From contig CAJTDD010000002.1 of assembly GCA_910574885.1 (NCBI GenBank), positions 186,001-250,000 of the forward strand: 64,000 nucleotides of DNA, read 5' to 3'. The position numbers were made by a program, and so were the translations under genes. Shown here in pieces: positions 15,739-25,164 of this stretch. This DNA comes from Lachnospiraceae bacterium. Lineage in GTDB: Bacteria > Bacillota > Clostridia > Lachnospirales > Lachnospiraceae. The notes under the pieces are model-generated. The model was given only the letters and a program-made list of their open reading frames with translations. It did no database searches and was not told the origin of the DNA. Numbering within the stretch: the first letter of the stretch is position 1; each line of letters opens with the position of its first letter.

Positions 15739-17409
15739 TTATATCTTTTCGGACGATAGTCCGCCCGCCCCGTCAGGGGCGGGAAGCTCTTCTATGTGGT
15801 ATGTTATCCCGAGTTCGTCTAGGAGCTTTGTTTCTCGGTTCTGGCAAGTGAAGATTATCACTTGCTTCTTGTGTTCTGCGAGCCATTTCAGCACTTTTTT
15901 GAGCCTTATATCATCGTAGTAGGCGAAGGTATCGTCTAAAATTACCGGGTACTCTTCTTCGTGGAGTACGGTATTCGCCGCCATACGCAGGGCGAAATAG
16001 ACTTGTTCTACGGTTCCGCGGCTTAACTGTCCAAGGGAAATCCGCTTCCCTTCTTTGAACAGGCTCAAGTGCATACCTTCTTCGATATGAAGCTGCGTAT
16101 ATTTTCCGTCTGTGATATATGCGAGAATCCTGGACGCTTCGCTTTTCAGCCGCTCTTCCACTTGTCTCTGTAGTTCTCCGGAGAGTTCGCTCAGCCGGTC
16201 CATTGCCAGCTGTAAGGCAGCTCTTCGCCGGTCGTACTCCCGGTAGTCTTCGCTGACTTCGTCCAGTTCCTCAAGCTGTTCCTTGAGGTTGCCGTATTGG
16301 ATCTGTTTTTCCCGCAGCTCTTCCCGCACATGGGTCTGCTCCCACACCAGTTTTTCCAGCGGGATTTTCTCCTCCTCCGGGGTGATCTCCTCCAGAATCA
16401 GCTCCGGCGGCGTCTTTTCCTCCTGCTTGCTCACCTTCATCCGGTTCCATACATACAGTCCGCATGCCAGAAAAATGATGATGGATACCAGAAAGTTCCA
16501 TGGCCTGGCAATCAGGATAAAGGCAAGGATGACAATAATCGCGAACAGTATCAGTTCTACCGGATGGATACGCCATTTGGCAGGCCTTAACTCGTCGATG
16601 ATTCGTCTGCTCTCTACGTTTTCTACTTCATTGGCTGCTTTCTCTTGCCGGTACTCAAGTTCTTTGGATATCCGCCCAAACTCTTCCTCCAGACGATGTA
16701 CATCCCGCCACACATAGGAGGCTTCCTGTTCCATGCGTTCCCGTTCTGCCTGCTTTTTCAGGAGAGATTCTTTCATCTCACGCTCCAGAGCTTTCTTTTT
16801 CTCTTTTAAATGCTCCAATGCCCTGCCAAAATCCACCTCGCCGCTTCCTGCTGTATATTCATAAGACATTCTTTGAGGCAGGCGTACTCCCTCCGATACG
16901 ATACCCTCACGGTTTCCCTCTGCCACTGCATCATAGTTGGTCGCATAATTCTTGAATTCAGCCGCAAGGGGCTTTCCCGTCTCCACCTTTGTCTGAGCTA
17001 CCGATATGGTATTCTCATAAATACCGGAGTCCAAACCCCCGAGAAGCATTTCCAAATCACCGTCTGCCACAGAAAGCAGCTCCCCGTCATCCTCACAGGT
17101 CAGCTCCGCCTTCTTCGTATATCTGTCAAAATTCCTGTCTATCCGAAATATCTTCCCTCCGCTCTCGAATTTCAGCGTTCCAGAATAATAGTTGGGGTTC
17201 TCCCACGGCTCATAAGTACTGAACGCATCATGGGCAGAAGCCCGTCCCCGCCCCCTCTCCATGCCGAATAGCATTCCCTTGATAAAAGAATGGAGCGTCG
17301 ATTTCCCGGACTCATTTTCCCCGTACAGGATATTAATACCTTCCCTAAGCCGAATGTCTTTATCCGTAAACTTGCCAAAATGCTTCAACCTTAATTCCTG
17401 AATCTTCAT
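15739..17409 (-). CDS. YhaN-like SMC-type AAA ATPase with membrane hairpin
   Basis: 556 residues from ATG 17409, two bases after the stop of the upstream nuclease gene. Residues 1-60 form an ABC/SMC-type ATPase head with Walker A (LYGENESGKSTLHSF). Two coiled-coil regions (~190-265, ~345-430) flank two hydrophobic segments (~285-325: VELILFAIIVILAFILI and FLVSIIIFLACGLYVW). The C-terminal half-head has the signature LGQLSRGTVEQVYFALRMA and Walker B YPVILDDTFAYYD. The family works with a YhaO/SbcD-like nuclease, probably in DNA repair, tethered at the membrane here. The last coding residues (LPAPDGAGGLSS) are encoded by a piece of the 64-bp repeat family. Confidence 0.85.
   Translation of the reverse strand: MKIQELRLKHFGKFTDKDIRLREGINILYGENESGKSTLHSFIKGMLFGMERGRGRASAHDAFSTYEPWENPNYYSGTLKFESGGKIFRIDRNFDRYTKKAELTCEDDGELLSVADGDLEMLLGGLDSGIYENTISVAQTKVETGKPLAAEFKNYATNYDAVAEGNREGIVSEGVRLPQRMSYEYTAGSGEVDFGRALEHLKEKKKALEREMKESLLKKQAERERMEQEASYVWRDVHRLEEEFGRISKELEYRQEKAANEVENVESRRIIDELRPAKWRIHPVELILFAIIVILAFILIARPWNFLVSIIIFLACGLYVWNRMKVSKQEEKTPPELILEEITPEEEKIPLEKLVWEQTHVREELREKQIQYGNLKEQLEELDEVSEDYREYDRRRAALQLAMDRLSELSGELQRQVEERLKSEASRILAYITDGKYTQLHIEEGMHLSLFKEGKRISLGQLSRGTVEQVYFALRMAANTVLHEEEYPVILDDTFAYYDDIRLKKVLKWLAEHKKQVIIFTCQNRETKLLDELGITYHIEELPAPDGAGGLSSEKI
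15751..15780 (+). repeat. 30-bp fragment of the 64-bp repeat inside the yhaN-like 3' end
   Basis: On the minus strand GCCCCTGACGGGGCGGG is identical to part of the 64-bp unit and continues as YGGACTWTCGTCC with small changes. It encodes the C-terminal residues of the ATPase and lies 21 bp from palindromic element A. Confidence 0.7.
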
Positions 17410-17411
17410 AA

Positions 17412-18521
17412 TCAGCCTCTTCTTGTTTCCATCAGCGCCTGCACTCCCTCGCATAACGCCAGATATTCTACGCTGTCCTCGTCATAATCCATCAGGCTTT
17501 CAATATATTTTCCAAGAAGATCGCCCCGGTTTTGCGCCAGCAGCTTTTGAAAATCATACTCTGGCTTTGATTCATCCAAAAGCTCTATGATATTGCCGTA
17601 AGTATCCATATCTGTCAGGTCAAACAAGATGTCCGGGTCATGGAACCCCTTCACGGTCACTTTGTAAATGTTCTGAGTCCCTGCCGCCTCAATCTGCTCT
17701 CGGATGCAGGCTTTTAGTCCCCTGTTCGTCATTTTCTTCCCGACAGCCACATCCAGATGCACGTATTCCCGCAAAGCACACGGTACAAAACGAATCCGGC
17801 ATCTTTCCTTTGTCATCTCGCCTAAAATATAGCCATGACAGCCAATATCATTCTTGTCAATGGGTTCTAAGGCGCCGGAATACGCCATCCTGCTTTCAAC
17901 AGTCTGCCCGCCAAGGAATCCGTTCCCGCCTTTCTGCGGCGCATTTCCGTTATCCATGTCCTGCGGTCTGTGGATATGCCCCAACGCAATATAGTCATAG
18001 CCAAGGGCGTTAAGCTTCTCTTTCCTGATTGGAATATGCCGCTCGTCCCCTCCGTGGGCAAGCAGAATCTCATACTTCTGCCGTTTCTTTGGCAGCTCCT
18101 GGTCATACAGCCGTTCCGTAATCTCCCTGCCATAATAACTCAGCCCGTATACTGCCGCCGACAGCTTTGGCAGCTCCACGGCGGAAATCTGCCCGCCCAG
18201 AATCATGTGTACATTTTCTCCCCACACAAACGTCCGGTAATAGGAATCCCGTTTTAAATAGTCGTGATTCCCCGCTATCAGGACTACCTGCGTGGCTTTC
18301 AGGGTTCCGAACAAATCCCTCAATTCCTTGAGTTCTCTCAGAAGAGGCTGTCTGTGGAACAAATCCCCCGCAATCAGCAATAGATCTGCCTTCTCCTTAT
18401 TGCATGCCTTCACCACTCTTGCCAGGCTGTCCCAGATCTCCCTTCCCCGGCTTGCGCTGTATGCTCTTCCGGCGTCCGGCTCTGCCCCCAAATGCACGTC
18501 TGCGATATGTATGAACTTCAT
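17412..18521 (-). CDS. YhaO/SbcD-like metallophosphoesterase nuclease
   Basis: 369 residues from ATG 18521 (AAGGAA upstream). Calcineurin-like motifs appear in order: IADVHLGAEP (metal ligands Asp and His), IAGDLFHRQP, VLIAGNHDYL, ILLAHGGDE and ALGHIHRPQDM. This is the nuclease partner of the YhaN-like ATPase encoded immediately downstream, as SbcD is for SbcC. The pair probably processes double-strand DNA ends or hairpins. The start of this gene lies inside the 3' end of the histidine kinase gene, a 125-bp out-of-frame overlap. Confidence 0.88.
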   Translation of the reverse strand: MKFIHIADVHLGAEPDAGRAYSASRGREIWDSLARVVKACNKEKADLLLIAGDLFHRQPLLRELKELRDLFGTLKATQVVLIAGNHDYLKRDSYYRTFVWGENVHMILGGQISAVELPKLSAAVYGLSYYGREITERLYDQELPKKRQKYEILLAHGGDERHIPIRKEKLNALGYDYIALGHIHRPQDMDNGNAPQKGGNGFLGGQTVESRMAYSGALEPIDKNDIGCHGYILGEMTKERCRIRFVPCALREYVHLDVAVGKKMTNRGLKACIREQIEAAGTQNIYKVTVKGFHDPDILFDLTDMDTYGNIIELLDESKPEYDFQKLLAQNRGDLLGKYIESLMDYDEDSVEYLALCEGVQALMETRRG

Positions 18522-19665
18522 CTGCTGTTCCTTCTTCCTTCTCTGTCTTCGATGGCAATTCCACAATAAACTGTGTCCGGATATCATCGCTTTTCGCGCG
18601 TATCCTGCCGCCGTGCAGTTCTACAATCTCCTTTGCAATGGCAAGCCCTAAACCTGCTCCGCCTGTACCGGAGGAACGGGAACCGTCCACACGGTAAAAT
18701 TTCTCGAATATCGTCTGAAGCATCGCCCCGGGTATCTTTTCCCCTTGGTTCATGAAAACGATTTCCACGTCCTTCTTCTTCATCCGGGCGTTAATCTCAA
18801 TCTTCGTGTCCTCATAACAGTAAGCGATGGCATTTCTTAAAATATTGTCAAATACCCTCGCCAGTTTATCCGGATCGCCGTATACCACCAGATTCTCTTC
18901 CACATGGACCTCACAGGACAGACGTTTCTCCTGCAATACCCCGTACAGCTCGTCTGCAAGCTGCTCTAACATCATAGTCAAGTTAATCTCAATGGCTTCC
19001 AGTTCAATATCCTGCAAGTTATAGCGCGTGATATCAAAAAATTCATGAATCAGCTCCCCAAGTCGGATGGATTTCTCCAGCGCGATATGGATATACTTCA
19101 TCCGATCTTCTTCGGGCATCCCCGGACGCCCATCCAGCATACTCAGATATGCGACAATGGAGGTCAGCGGCGTCTTTAAATCATGAGCGAGGAAAAGCAC
19201 AAGGTCATTCTTCTTCTTCTCACCTTCAATCGCCTCTAACTCCTGCCGTTTCAGAGTCGCCTTAATTTCGTTCAGCCGAATCTCGATGGGCTTTAATTCT
19301 GTAATCAGATGAATCGGCTCTGTGGACTCTGACAGAATGTTCTCGATGCCGTCCCCAATCTGATCTACGTACTTCATCATCTTAGACAGCGCTGCATAAA
19401 AAAACAGCGCAAAAAGGAGCAGGAAACCCACAATAATGAAGAACATCTTGTTGTTTCCAATCAGTTTCCAGTATAACTTGATCGCCTGGCTCTCCTCCAT
19501 GTCCATGGACATGAGAAACTTGACGAAATTTTCCGCAAAACTGTCATTGTAAATGCCGTCAATCACATAATTCAGCAGAAATCCCCCTACCAGCACCGTC
19601 AAAGCCGTGACCAGGACTGTCTGCAGCAATATGGTGAATTTCAGCTTGCGATAATTATTCTTCAA
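18397..19665 (-). CDS. VanS-like sensor histidine kinase
   Basis: 422 residues. Two membrane segments (~10-32 and ~72-94) flank a short extracytoplasmic loop. A linker and a HisKA domain follow with the phospho-acceptor in FLAHDLKTPLTSIVAYLSML, then the HATPase_c domain with N-box DNILRNAIAYC and G-boxes around GTGGAGLGLAIAKEIVELHGG. It is closest in style to VanS-type kinases. After the expected end of the ATPase fold (FIVELPSKTEKEEG) the frame continues ~45 more residues, the last 41 in a different frame of the nuclease start, giving an Arg/Gly-rich tail (RRRAFGGRAGRRKSIQRKPG). The tail may be a recent stop-codon loss. Its signal is unknown; no vanHAX-type genes are nearby. Confidence 0.88.
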   Translation of the reverse strand: MKNNYRKLKFTILLQTVLVTALTVLVGGFLLNYVIDGIYNDSFAENFVKFLMSMDMEESQAIKLYWKLIGNNKMFFIIVGFLLLFALFFYAALSKMMKYVDQIGDGIENILSESTEPIHLITELKPIEIRLNEIKATLKRQELEAIEGEKKKNDLVLFLAHDLKTPLTSIVAYLSMLDGRPGMPEEDRMKYIHIALEKSIRLGELIHEFFDITRYNLQDIELEAIEINLTMMLEQLADELYGVLQEKRLSCEVHVEENLVVYGDPDKLARVFDNILRNAIAYCYEDTKIEINARMKKKDVEIVFMNQGEKIPGAMLQTIFEKFYRVDGSRSSGTGGAGLGLAIAKEIVELHGGRIRAKSDDIRTQFIVELPSKTEKEEGTADEVHTYRRRAFGGRAGRRKSIQRKPGKGDLGQPGKSGEGMQ

Positions 19666-20344
19666 TCTTATACCCTACTCCCCAGACCGTCTTGATAAAA
19701 TCCGACTTGCCTGTGGGACCGCTCATCTTCTCCCGCAGATGCCGGATATGCACCATAACCGTGTTGTTGCTGTTCTTGTAGTATTTTTCATTCCATACCT
19801 TCTCAAATAGTTCCTCAGAACTGATGACCTTGCCGCGGTTCTCGCAAAGGAGCCACAGAATGTCGAACTCAATGGGCGTCAATGTCAGCGGCGCTTCATT
19901 GTAAACGCACTCATGGGAAGTCCGGTTCAGAAGCAGCCCGCCGAAATCAATCACATCCCCCGCGTCCTTCCCCCCGTCGTTATACTGGGTATAACGGCGG
20001 ATCTGCGCCTTAACCCTCGCGACCAGTTCTAACGGGTTGAAGGGTTTCGGGATATAGTCGTCTGCTCCCAGTGTAAGTCCGGTAATCTTATCCATGTATT
20101 CCGTCTTAGCCGTCAGCATAATGACCGGAAAAGTGTATTTCTCGCGAATCATCTTCAATAGCTGAAAACCATCGATGTCCGGAAGCATAATATCCAGAAT
20201 CGCAAGGTCAATTTTCTTGCTCCTGACACAGTTCAGCGCATCCTCGCCTGTGTAGAATTTGAATACGCTGTACTGGTCGTTTTGGAGATATAATTCGATG
20301 ACATCCGCAATCTCTTTTTCATCATCTACAACTAAAATGTTCAT
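19655..20344 (-). CDS. VanR-like OmpR/PhoB-family response regulator
   Basis: 229 residues. The receiver domain shows DDEKE, the phospho-Asp in LAILDIMLPDIDGFQ, the Thr/Ser in VIMLTAKTE and the Lys in DYIPKPFNPLEL. The C-terminal winged helix shows LTPIEFDILWLLCENRGKV and NTVMVHIRHLREKM. It pairs with the kinase downstream, overlapping it by 11 nt. It starts 23 nt after the asnS stop with GAGG before its ATG and no visible terminator between, so it may be co-transcribed with asnS. Confidence 0.92.
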   Translation of the reverse strand: MNILVVDDEKEIADVIELYLQNDQYSVFKFYTGEDALNCVRSKKIDLAILDIMLPDIDGFQLLKMIREKYTFPVIMLTAKTEYMDKITGLTLGADDYIPKPFNPLELVARVKAQIRRYTQYNDGGKDAGDVIDFGGLLLNRTSHECVYNEAPLTLTPIEFDILWLLCENRGKVISSEELFEKVWNEKYYKNSNNTVMVHIRHLREKMSGPTGKSDFIKTVWGVGYKIEE

Positions 20345-20367
20345 GATAACCTCGTTTTCGCCGTCTT

Positions 20368-21759
20368 TTATAGTTCGCAGTTATTTACGGTTCTTGGGAA
20401 TGGAATTACGTCGCGGATGTTGCCCATTCCAGTCAAATACATCACGCATCGCTCAAACCCTAATCCAAATCCTGCATGGCGGGTAGAGCCGTATTTGCGG
20501 AGGTCAAGATAGAACTTGTAATCTTCTTCGTTCATTCCGGTCTCTTTGATTCTCGCAAGCAGTTTATCGTAGTCGTCTTCCCTCTGGCTTCCGCCGATGA
20601 TTTCACCGATTCCTGGGACAAGGCAGTCTACCGCCGCCACGGTCTTGCCGTCTTCATTCTGCTTCATGTAGAAGGCTTTGATCTCCTTAGGATAGTCCGT
20701 CACGAAGACCGGACGTTTGAAGATAACCTCGGTCAGGTAGCGTTCATGTTCGGTCTGGAGGTCTGCTCCCCAGGATACTTTGTATTCAAATTTGTCGTTA
20801 TTTTTCTCAAGAATCTCGATGGCTTCGGTGTATGTCACTCTGGCAAAATCGGAGGATACTACGTTATGGAGCCGTTCCAGCAAGCCTTTGTCTACAAATG
20901 AATTGAAGAAATTCATCTCCTCAGGCGCTTGTTCCAATACATAATTAATGACATATTTCAGCATCGCCTCAGCAAGCGCCATGTCATCGTCCAAGTCTGC
21001 AAATGCAATCTCCGGCTCAATCATCCAGAATTCCGCCGCATGCCTGGTGGTGTTGGAGTTCTCTGCGCGGAACGTGGGGCCAAAGGTGTAGACGTTGCGG
21101 AAAGCCTGGGCGTAGGTTTCTGCATTCAACTGACCGCTGACCGTAAGGCTTGTCTCCTTGCCGAAGAAGTCCTGCGTATAATCAGCCTTTCCATCTTCAT
21201 TCACAGGTACGTTCTCCATATCCAGCGTGGTAACACGGAACATCTCTCCTGCGCCCTCACAATCGCTTCCCGTAATCAGCGGCGTGTGGACATAGATGAA
21301 GCCTCTCTCCTGAAAAAATTTGTGGAGGGCGTATGCCGTCAGCGAGCGGATGCGAAACACAGCCTGAAAGGTGTTCGTCCTCGGCCTTAAATGGGAAATC
21401 GTCCTCAGGTACTCGAAGCTGTGCCGTTTCTTCTGTAACGGGTAATCTGGGGCGGATGCACCTTCAATCTCTACGGAGTCAGCCTGAATTTCAAAAGGCT
21501 GCTTTGCCTGAGGCGTAGCGACCAGCGTACCAGTCACGATGACAGCCGCGCCTACGTTCAGTTTTGAAATCTCTGTGAAATTCTCCATCTTGTCGTGATA
21601 GACAATCTGCAAAGGCTCAAAAAATGTACCATCGTTCAATACGATGAAGCCAAATGTCTTGGAATCGCGGATGCTGCGCACCCAGCCGCCGACCGTAAGC
21701 TTCTGGTCGAGATATTTCTCTTTGTTCTTGTATAACTCTCTGATTGTAATCAAATCCAT
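20368..21759 (-). CDS. asnS: Asparaginyl-tRNA synthetase
   Basis: 463 residues from an ATG preceded by AAAAAGGAG. The N-terminal OB-fold anticodon-binding domain ([22 protein letters not shown]) is followed by the class IIb catalytic domain. Motif 2 region: [20 protein letters not shown]; motif 3: [20 protein letters not shown]. It charges tRNA-Asn. It starts a run asnS-vanR-vanS-yhaO-yhaN with very short or overlapping junctions. Confidence 0.96.
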   Translation of the reverse strand: MDLITIRELYKNKEKYLDQKLTVGGWVRSIRDSKTFGFIVLNDGTFFEPLQIVYHDKMENFTEISKLNVGAAVIVTGTLVATPQAKQPFEIQADSVEIEGASAPDYPLQKKRHSFEYLRTISHLRPRTNTFQAVFRIRSLTAYALHKFFQERGFIYVHTPLITGSDCEGAGEMFRVTTLDMENVPVNEDGKADYTQDFFGKETSLTVSGQLNAETYAQAFRNVYTFGPTFRAENSNTTRHAAEFWMIEPEIAFADLDDDMALAEAMLKYVINYVLEQAPEEMNFFNSFVDKGLLERLHNVVSSDFARVTYTEAIEILEKNNDKFEYKVSWGADLQTEHERYLTEVIFKRPVFVTDYPKEIKAFYMKQNEDGKTVAAVDCLVPGIGEIIGGSQREDDYDKLLARIKETGMNEEDYKFYLDLRKYGSTRHAGFGLGFERCVMYLTGMGNIRDVIPFPRTVNNCEL

Positions 21760-21815
21760 ATCTTTTTACTCCTTTTTCACTGCTTTGGTTCACAATGTGC
21801 GCCAACATGGTTCTC

Positions 21816-21824
21816 ATTATAGCA
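21816..21824 (-). promoter_or_regulatory. Extended -10 promoter of asnS
   Basis: On the minus strand TGC plus TATAAT (TGnTATAAT) lies ~57 nt before the asnS ATG. No T-box or other leader was seen. Confidence 0.55.
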
Positions 21825-21893
21825 TACCGCGGAAGGTTTTGAAAGGCAGAGGTATTGATTTTTGCATTCTAAAAGCACGGCGCACCTTCTTTC

Positions 21894-22424
21894 TCAGTTG
21901 TCCGTACATCTATGAATCCCGCTGCTGAATATGCAGCCCACCATACAGCCAAACCCATTGTGTATCATATCATCCCACTCAAAAAGCCCGCGGCAGAAGA
22001 CGAGCTGGCATGTCTCAATCATTCCCGAAATCGTAAGCCCGATTAGCAGTCCCTTCCACCATGGCATTTTCCTGTGAACCACAAAAGGCAGAAGCAGACC
22101 TGCCGGAAACAATAATATCATGTTCAGCAGATTCTCTTTCAACATCTCGCGGCTGCCGTGATATACGGCTTTCCAGGACCAAAACACTTCTAATTCATAC
22201 CGATGGACCCCTGTCGGGTTTCGTGTAAATACAGTCGATGCAAAGACTATGCCAAGGAAGAGCAGCAAAAGTAATCCCGCAACTGCCTGCGAGAGCGCAA
22301 TTTTGCGATGTCCCACCATTCTGAATAAGATGACTGATACAATGAAAAAAAGTATGGAGAAACAGACAATTTCCCGGATTGTCCAGGCACGGTTATGTGT
22401 GATAAAAATCTGGTATAAATCCAA
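21894..22424 (-). CDS. VanZ-like membrane protein
   Basis: 176 residues from TTG 22424, chosen because GGAGGT is nine bases upstream; an in-frame GTG at 22475 has no binding site. There are about five hydrophobic segments. VanZ-family motifs are KENLLNMILLFPAGLLLPFV, the GMIETCQLVFCRGLFEWDD segment and the following NGFGCMVGCIFSS. VanZ homologues are linked to low-level teicoplanin or lipoglycopeptide tolerance, but most chromosomal members have no proven role. It lies upstream of asnS and the VanRS-like pair on the same strand, with the asnS promoter between. Confidence 0.85.
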   Translation of the reverse strand: MDLYQIFITHNRAWTIREIVCFSILFFIVSVILFRMVGHRKIALSQAVAGLLLLLFLGIVFASTVFTRNPTGVHRYELEVFWSWKAVYHGSREMLKENLLNMILLFPAGLLLPFVVHRKMPWWKGLLIGLTISGMIETCQLVFCRGLFEWDDMIHNGFGCMVGCIFSSGIHRCTDN

Positions 22425-22536
22425 TTCGATAGTACCTCCAGATGAATTTATTTTATATTCTGAATATACTACCACAAAGTTTCCGGGTTCGCAATATATG
22501 TCCGTTTACAATCATGCATTATTGCCTGCCTATCCC

Positions 22537-24408
22537 TCAATACTTCCCAACTTCGCACGCCGCCGCAAGCATCGCCTTTAAATTCTCCGGGTTCGCATTA
22601 ATCGGCAAATCACAGGACGGCATCAGGATAAACCCGCCTTTGTGATACTTCATCTCCCGTATCGCCCTCTCCGACTGCCGGTATACCTGTTCCGGCGTTC
22701 CGCCCACCAACAGTTTTGTAGAGATATTGCCGGCATAAATCATATCTTCCCCCAGCGCCTTTGCCGTTTCTGTGAGCGGATTCTCTTCATCCAAACTGAT
22801 AAAACTACCCGGTGCCAGATTCAAGTCCTTAAAATAAGCCATTGTCTTAACATGGTTTCCACAGAGATGCAGCCCAAAATTTTGCAGGCCTTTCTTCCTC
22901 ATCTCTTCATGAATCTCCATCATTGCCGGATACGCGAACCGTTCAAAATTGCGCGGGGAAATCAGATGGTTGGATTCAAAAGGATAGTTTGACGAAACCG
23001 AACAATTTTCCAATCCAAATTCCTGTATAAACAAATCTGCCGTCTCACTTAGATACTGTACCGCCTTCCTAAGCAGACGCCGCACCAGCTCCGGCTCTTT
23101 GATGAGCCACCGCATCAACAGCCCCGTCTCCACCATAGAACCTACCATGGTAAACGGCGACCCGGCGCTGATTGTCACTCCGTTCTGCCCCTGGCTTTTC
23201 GCATACCGTAAAAATGCAATCCTAAGCCTGGTAAACCTTCTTTTCTCCATGGGCGGCAGCTCATATGCCAACGCCTCTTCTGCCGAATTTACGGCGAACC
23301 GTTTAACCAGAGGAAGCCCTACCCTTCCCGTCTCCGGTATCGCCAGTTCCCCGCCCAAATCCAGTATTTCTCCATGAGGAAGATCATAGCAGGGAACATC
23401 GTCGTAGCCATTCTCCCAGGCGATCTCTTTCTGAGCATGGAACGCTTTTTTTACGTCAAAATAAAACTCTTCCGAAGACAATCCCTTCTGCCACCCCGCA
23501 TACATAGTAGCACAGGAAAGCATCGGCACACGGTCGATTTTCTCCCCCCGGTAAAATCTTGCCATCCGCTGCCCGGAAGTTAAGCTCTTCGCCTTTTTCG
23601 GAAAATAACCTTCCACACCCATTCTTGCAACGCCAATGCTGGAACCATGGTAGTTATTGCCCATTTCAACCTCCGCCTTGACCCCATACTCCCAGGCCCG
23701 CTGCCGGATCGCCTCTTTCTTATCATCCGGTTCAAACGTATTTACCGTACTCCTTACACCCGAAAGAACCTTTTGGAACATCCCATACGGAAAAGCGATT
23801 CCCAGCTCATCATCTCTCCATGCCCCTGCGAAACGCGTCCCGGAACACAGAAGCGACAGATTCATATCCTGATTCTTGTAGGCTCCCGCCATTAATTCTG
23901 TACATATGCCGCTCATCCCCGCAAACCGGACCTGCTTCGCAAATCCATATTGATAAGAATATCCCTGCACAATCCGCATTGCCGTATACGGTTGACAGAA
24001 AACCAGCACAACATCTGGTTTCCGGTCACATTGCTCCAACGGCTGTATACACATTCCATAGACCTCGTGTTTCAGACAAGGCATATTCTCTCTGATATCT
24101 GCCGCCGCCTCTCTAGTTCCGTACATATTTCTCTTATAAAGGATTTCTCCCGGCTCTGACTCTTTCAAAGGCTTGGCGAATCCCAATGCCTCTGCTGCTG
24201 CCGAACAGTAAATATGCTCTTTTCTTACCTTCATACCATGCCCGACTGCCGCCGCTTTGACCATCATGCAGAAAAACATCTGATGCGTCGCTTCCTTTCC
24301 CTCGGCCTCTTGATATTCTGCCTCTGAAAACAGGAACCTTACGCCAACCAAATGCCTGTCCTTCGCCATACCAAGCAAGGTTTGAAATTCTACTGCCTCT
24401 TCATCCAT
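22537..24408 (-). CDS. DUF169 + uroporphyrinogen-decarboxylase-like fusion protein
   Basis: 623 residues. Residues ~1-255 resemble DUF169 proteins (VGVRFLFSEAEYQ, ending in DDELGIAFPYGMFQKVLSG). Residues ~285-620 are a UroD-fold domain (TSGQRMARFYRGEKIDRVPM ... SAGSPFTMVGSMVETG ... NFGLHLCGNHVKTMAYFKDL ... MYAGNIST-like YAGNISTKLL). The His-x-Cys-Gly and late Cys (LMPSCDLP) are as in MtaA/CmuA/MtbA cobamide-dependent methyltransferases rather than haem-pathway HemE. It is the last gene of an OpuC-like quaternary-amine transporter operon, with AGGAGG across the preceding stop. I infer a methyl-transfer role acting on the imported compound; this is not demonstrated. Confidence 0.8.
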   Translation of the reverse strand: MDEEAVEFQTLLGMAKDRHLVGVRFLFSEAEYQEAEGKEATHQMFFCMMVKAAAVGHGMKVRKEHIYCSAAAEALGFAKPLKESEPGEILYKRNMYGTREAAADIRENMPCLKHEVYGMCIQPLEQCDRKPDVVLVFCQPYTAMRIVQGYSYQYGFAKQVRFAGMSGICTELMAGAYKNQDMNLSLLCSGTRFAGAWRDDELGIAFPYGMFQKVLSGVRSTVNTFEPDDKKEAIRQRAWEYGVKAEVEMGNNYHGSSIGVARMGVEGYFPKKAKSLTSGQRMARFYRGEKIDRVPMLSCATMYAGWQKGLSSEEFYFDVKKAFHAQKEIAWENGYDDVPCYDLPHGEILDLGGELAIPETGRVGLPLVKRFAVNSAEEALAYELPPMEKRRFTRLRIAFLRYAKSQGQNGVTISAGSPFTMVGSMVETGLLMRWLIKEPELVRRLLRKAVQYLSETADLFIQEFGLENCSVSSNYPFESNHLISPRNFERFAYPAMMEIHEEMRKKGLQNFGLHLCGNHVKTMAYFKDLNLAPGSFISLDEENPLTETAKALGEDMIYAGNISTKLLVGGTPEQVYRQSERAIREMKYHKGGFILMPSCDLPINANPENLKAMLAAACEVGKY

Positions 24409-24411
24409 ACG

Positions 24412-25164
24412 TTACATTCCTCCTGTCCGATATGCATGTTTCTCCACCTTCCTAAGTACCTGATCCATTAAAATGGCGATGATGCAAATCGGCACAGTAC
24501 CTTCCAGAATGTACACTGTATTATAAGTCGAACACCCAGTCTGTATCAAAAGCCCCAGACCGCCTGCGCCCGTACTGAACGCCAAAGTCGCCGCCCCGAT
24601 GCAGATAATCAGCGCCGTTCTCATTCCTGACAAGATAACCGGTATTGCCAACGGAATCTGCACCTTCCAGAGAATCTGCCGTTTCGTCATACCCAGTCCT
24701 TTTCCCACTTCAAGATAAGTTCCCGGGACATTCCTAAGGCCTGCCATCGTAGCAAATACAATCGGAAGCAATGACTGGAGCAGAAGCGCGAACACAGCCG
24801 CCTTCATTCCAATTCCAAATGCCGTCATGCCAAACATCAGAACCGCCATCGCCGGTATCGTCTGCACAATCATAGAAGTCTTCTCAATCACAAGCCCAAA
24901 GGACTCTCCCGGCTTTGTAAAACAGAAGATTCCAAGCCCCACTCCCACAAACGCTGACAGGATACATGAGATTCCTGCTATCTCCACGAATTCAACCGTC
25001 AGTTTCGGCAGGCTGTATTTTGCCACATTTCCAACGTCATACGGCCATATGTCATATACCCACTCTTCGATATATTGAAAACCAAAAACAAAGAGCAAAA
25101 GTGCGGTCAGAAGCAGTACAATCGCAACGATATGGCCGTCTATTTTATTTCCTTTTGCCTTCAT
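24412..25164 (-). CDS. Glycine betaine/choline-type ABC permease (OpuC/ProW-like)
   Basis: 250 residues, about six membrane segments. The binding-protein-dependent transport signature is visible around [20 protein letters not shown], the loop contacting the ATPase, and the family [12 protein letters not shown] segment. Its ATG overlaps the ATPase stop (ATGA). It is one of two permeases flanking the ATPase gene, as in OpuCB/OpuCD arrangements. Confidence 0.9.
   Translation of the reverse strand: MKAKGNKIDGHIVAIVLLLTALLLFVFGFQYIEEWVYDIWPYDVGNVAKYSLPKLTVEFVEIAGISCILSAFVGVGLGIFCFTKPGESFGLVIEKTSMIVQTIPAMAVLMFGMTAFGIGMKAAVFALLLQSLLPIVFATMAGLRNVPGTYLEVGKGLGMTKRQILWKVQIPLAIPVILSGMRTALIICIGAATLAFSTGAGGLGLLIQTGCSTYNTVYILEGTVPICIIAILMDQVLRKVEKHAYRTGGM

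Noticed and set aside
19655..22424. Glycopeptide resistance cluster
   Set aside because: Only VanR-, VanS- and VanZ-like genes are present; no ligase, dehydrogenase or dipeptidase genes of a van operon.
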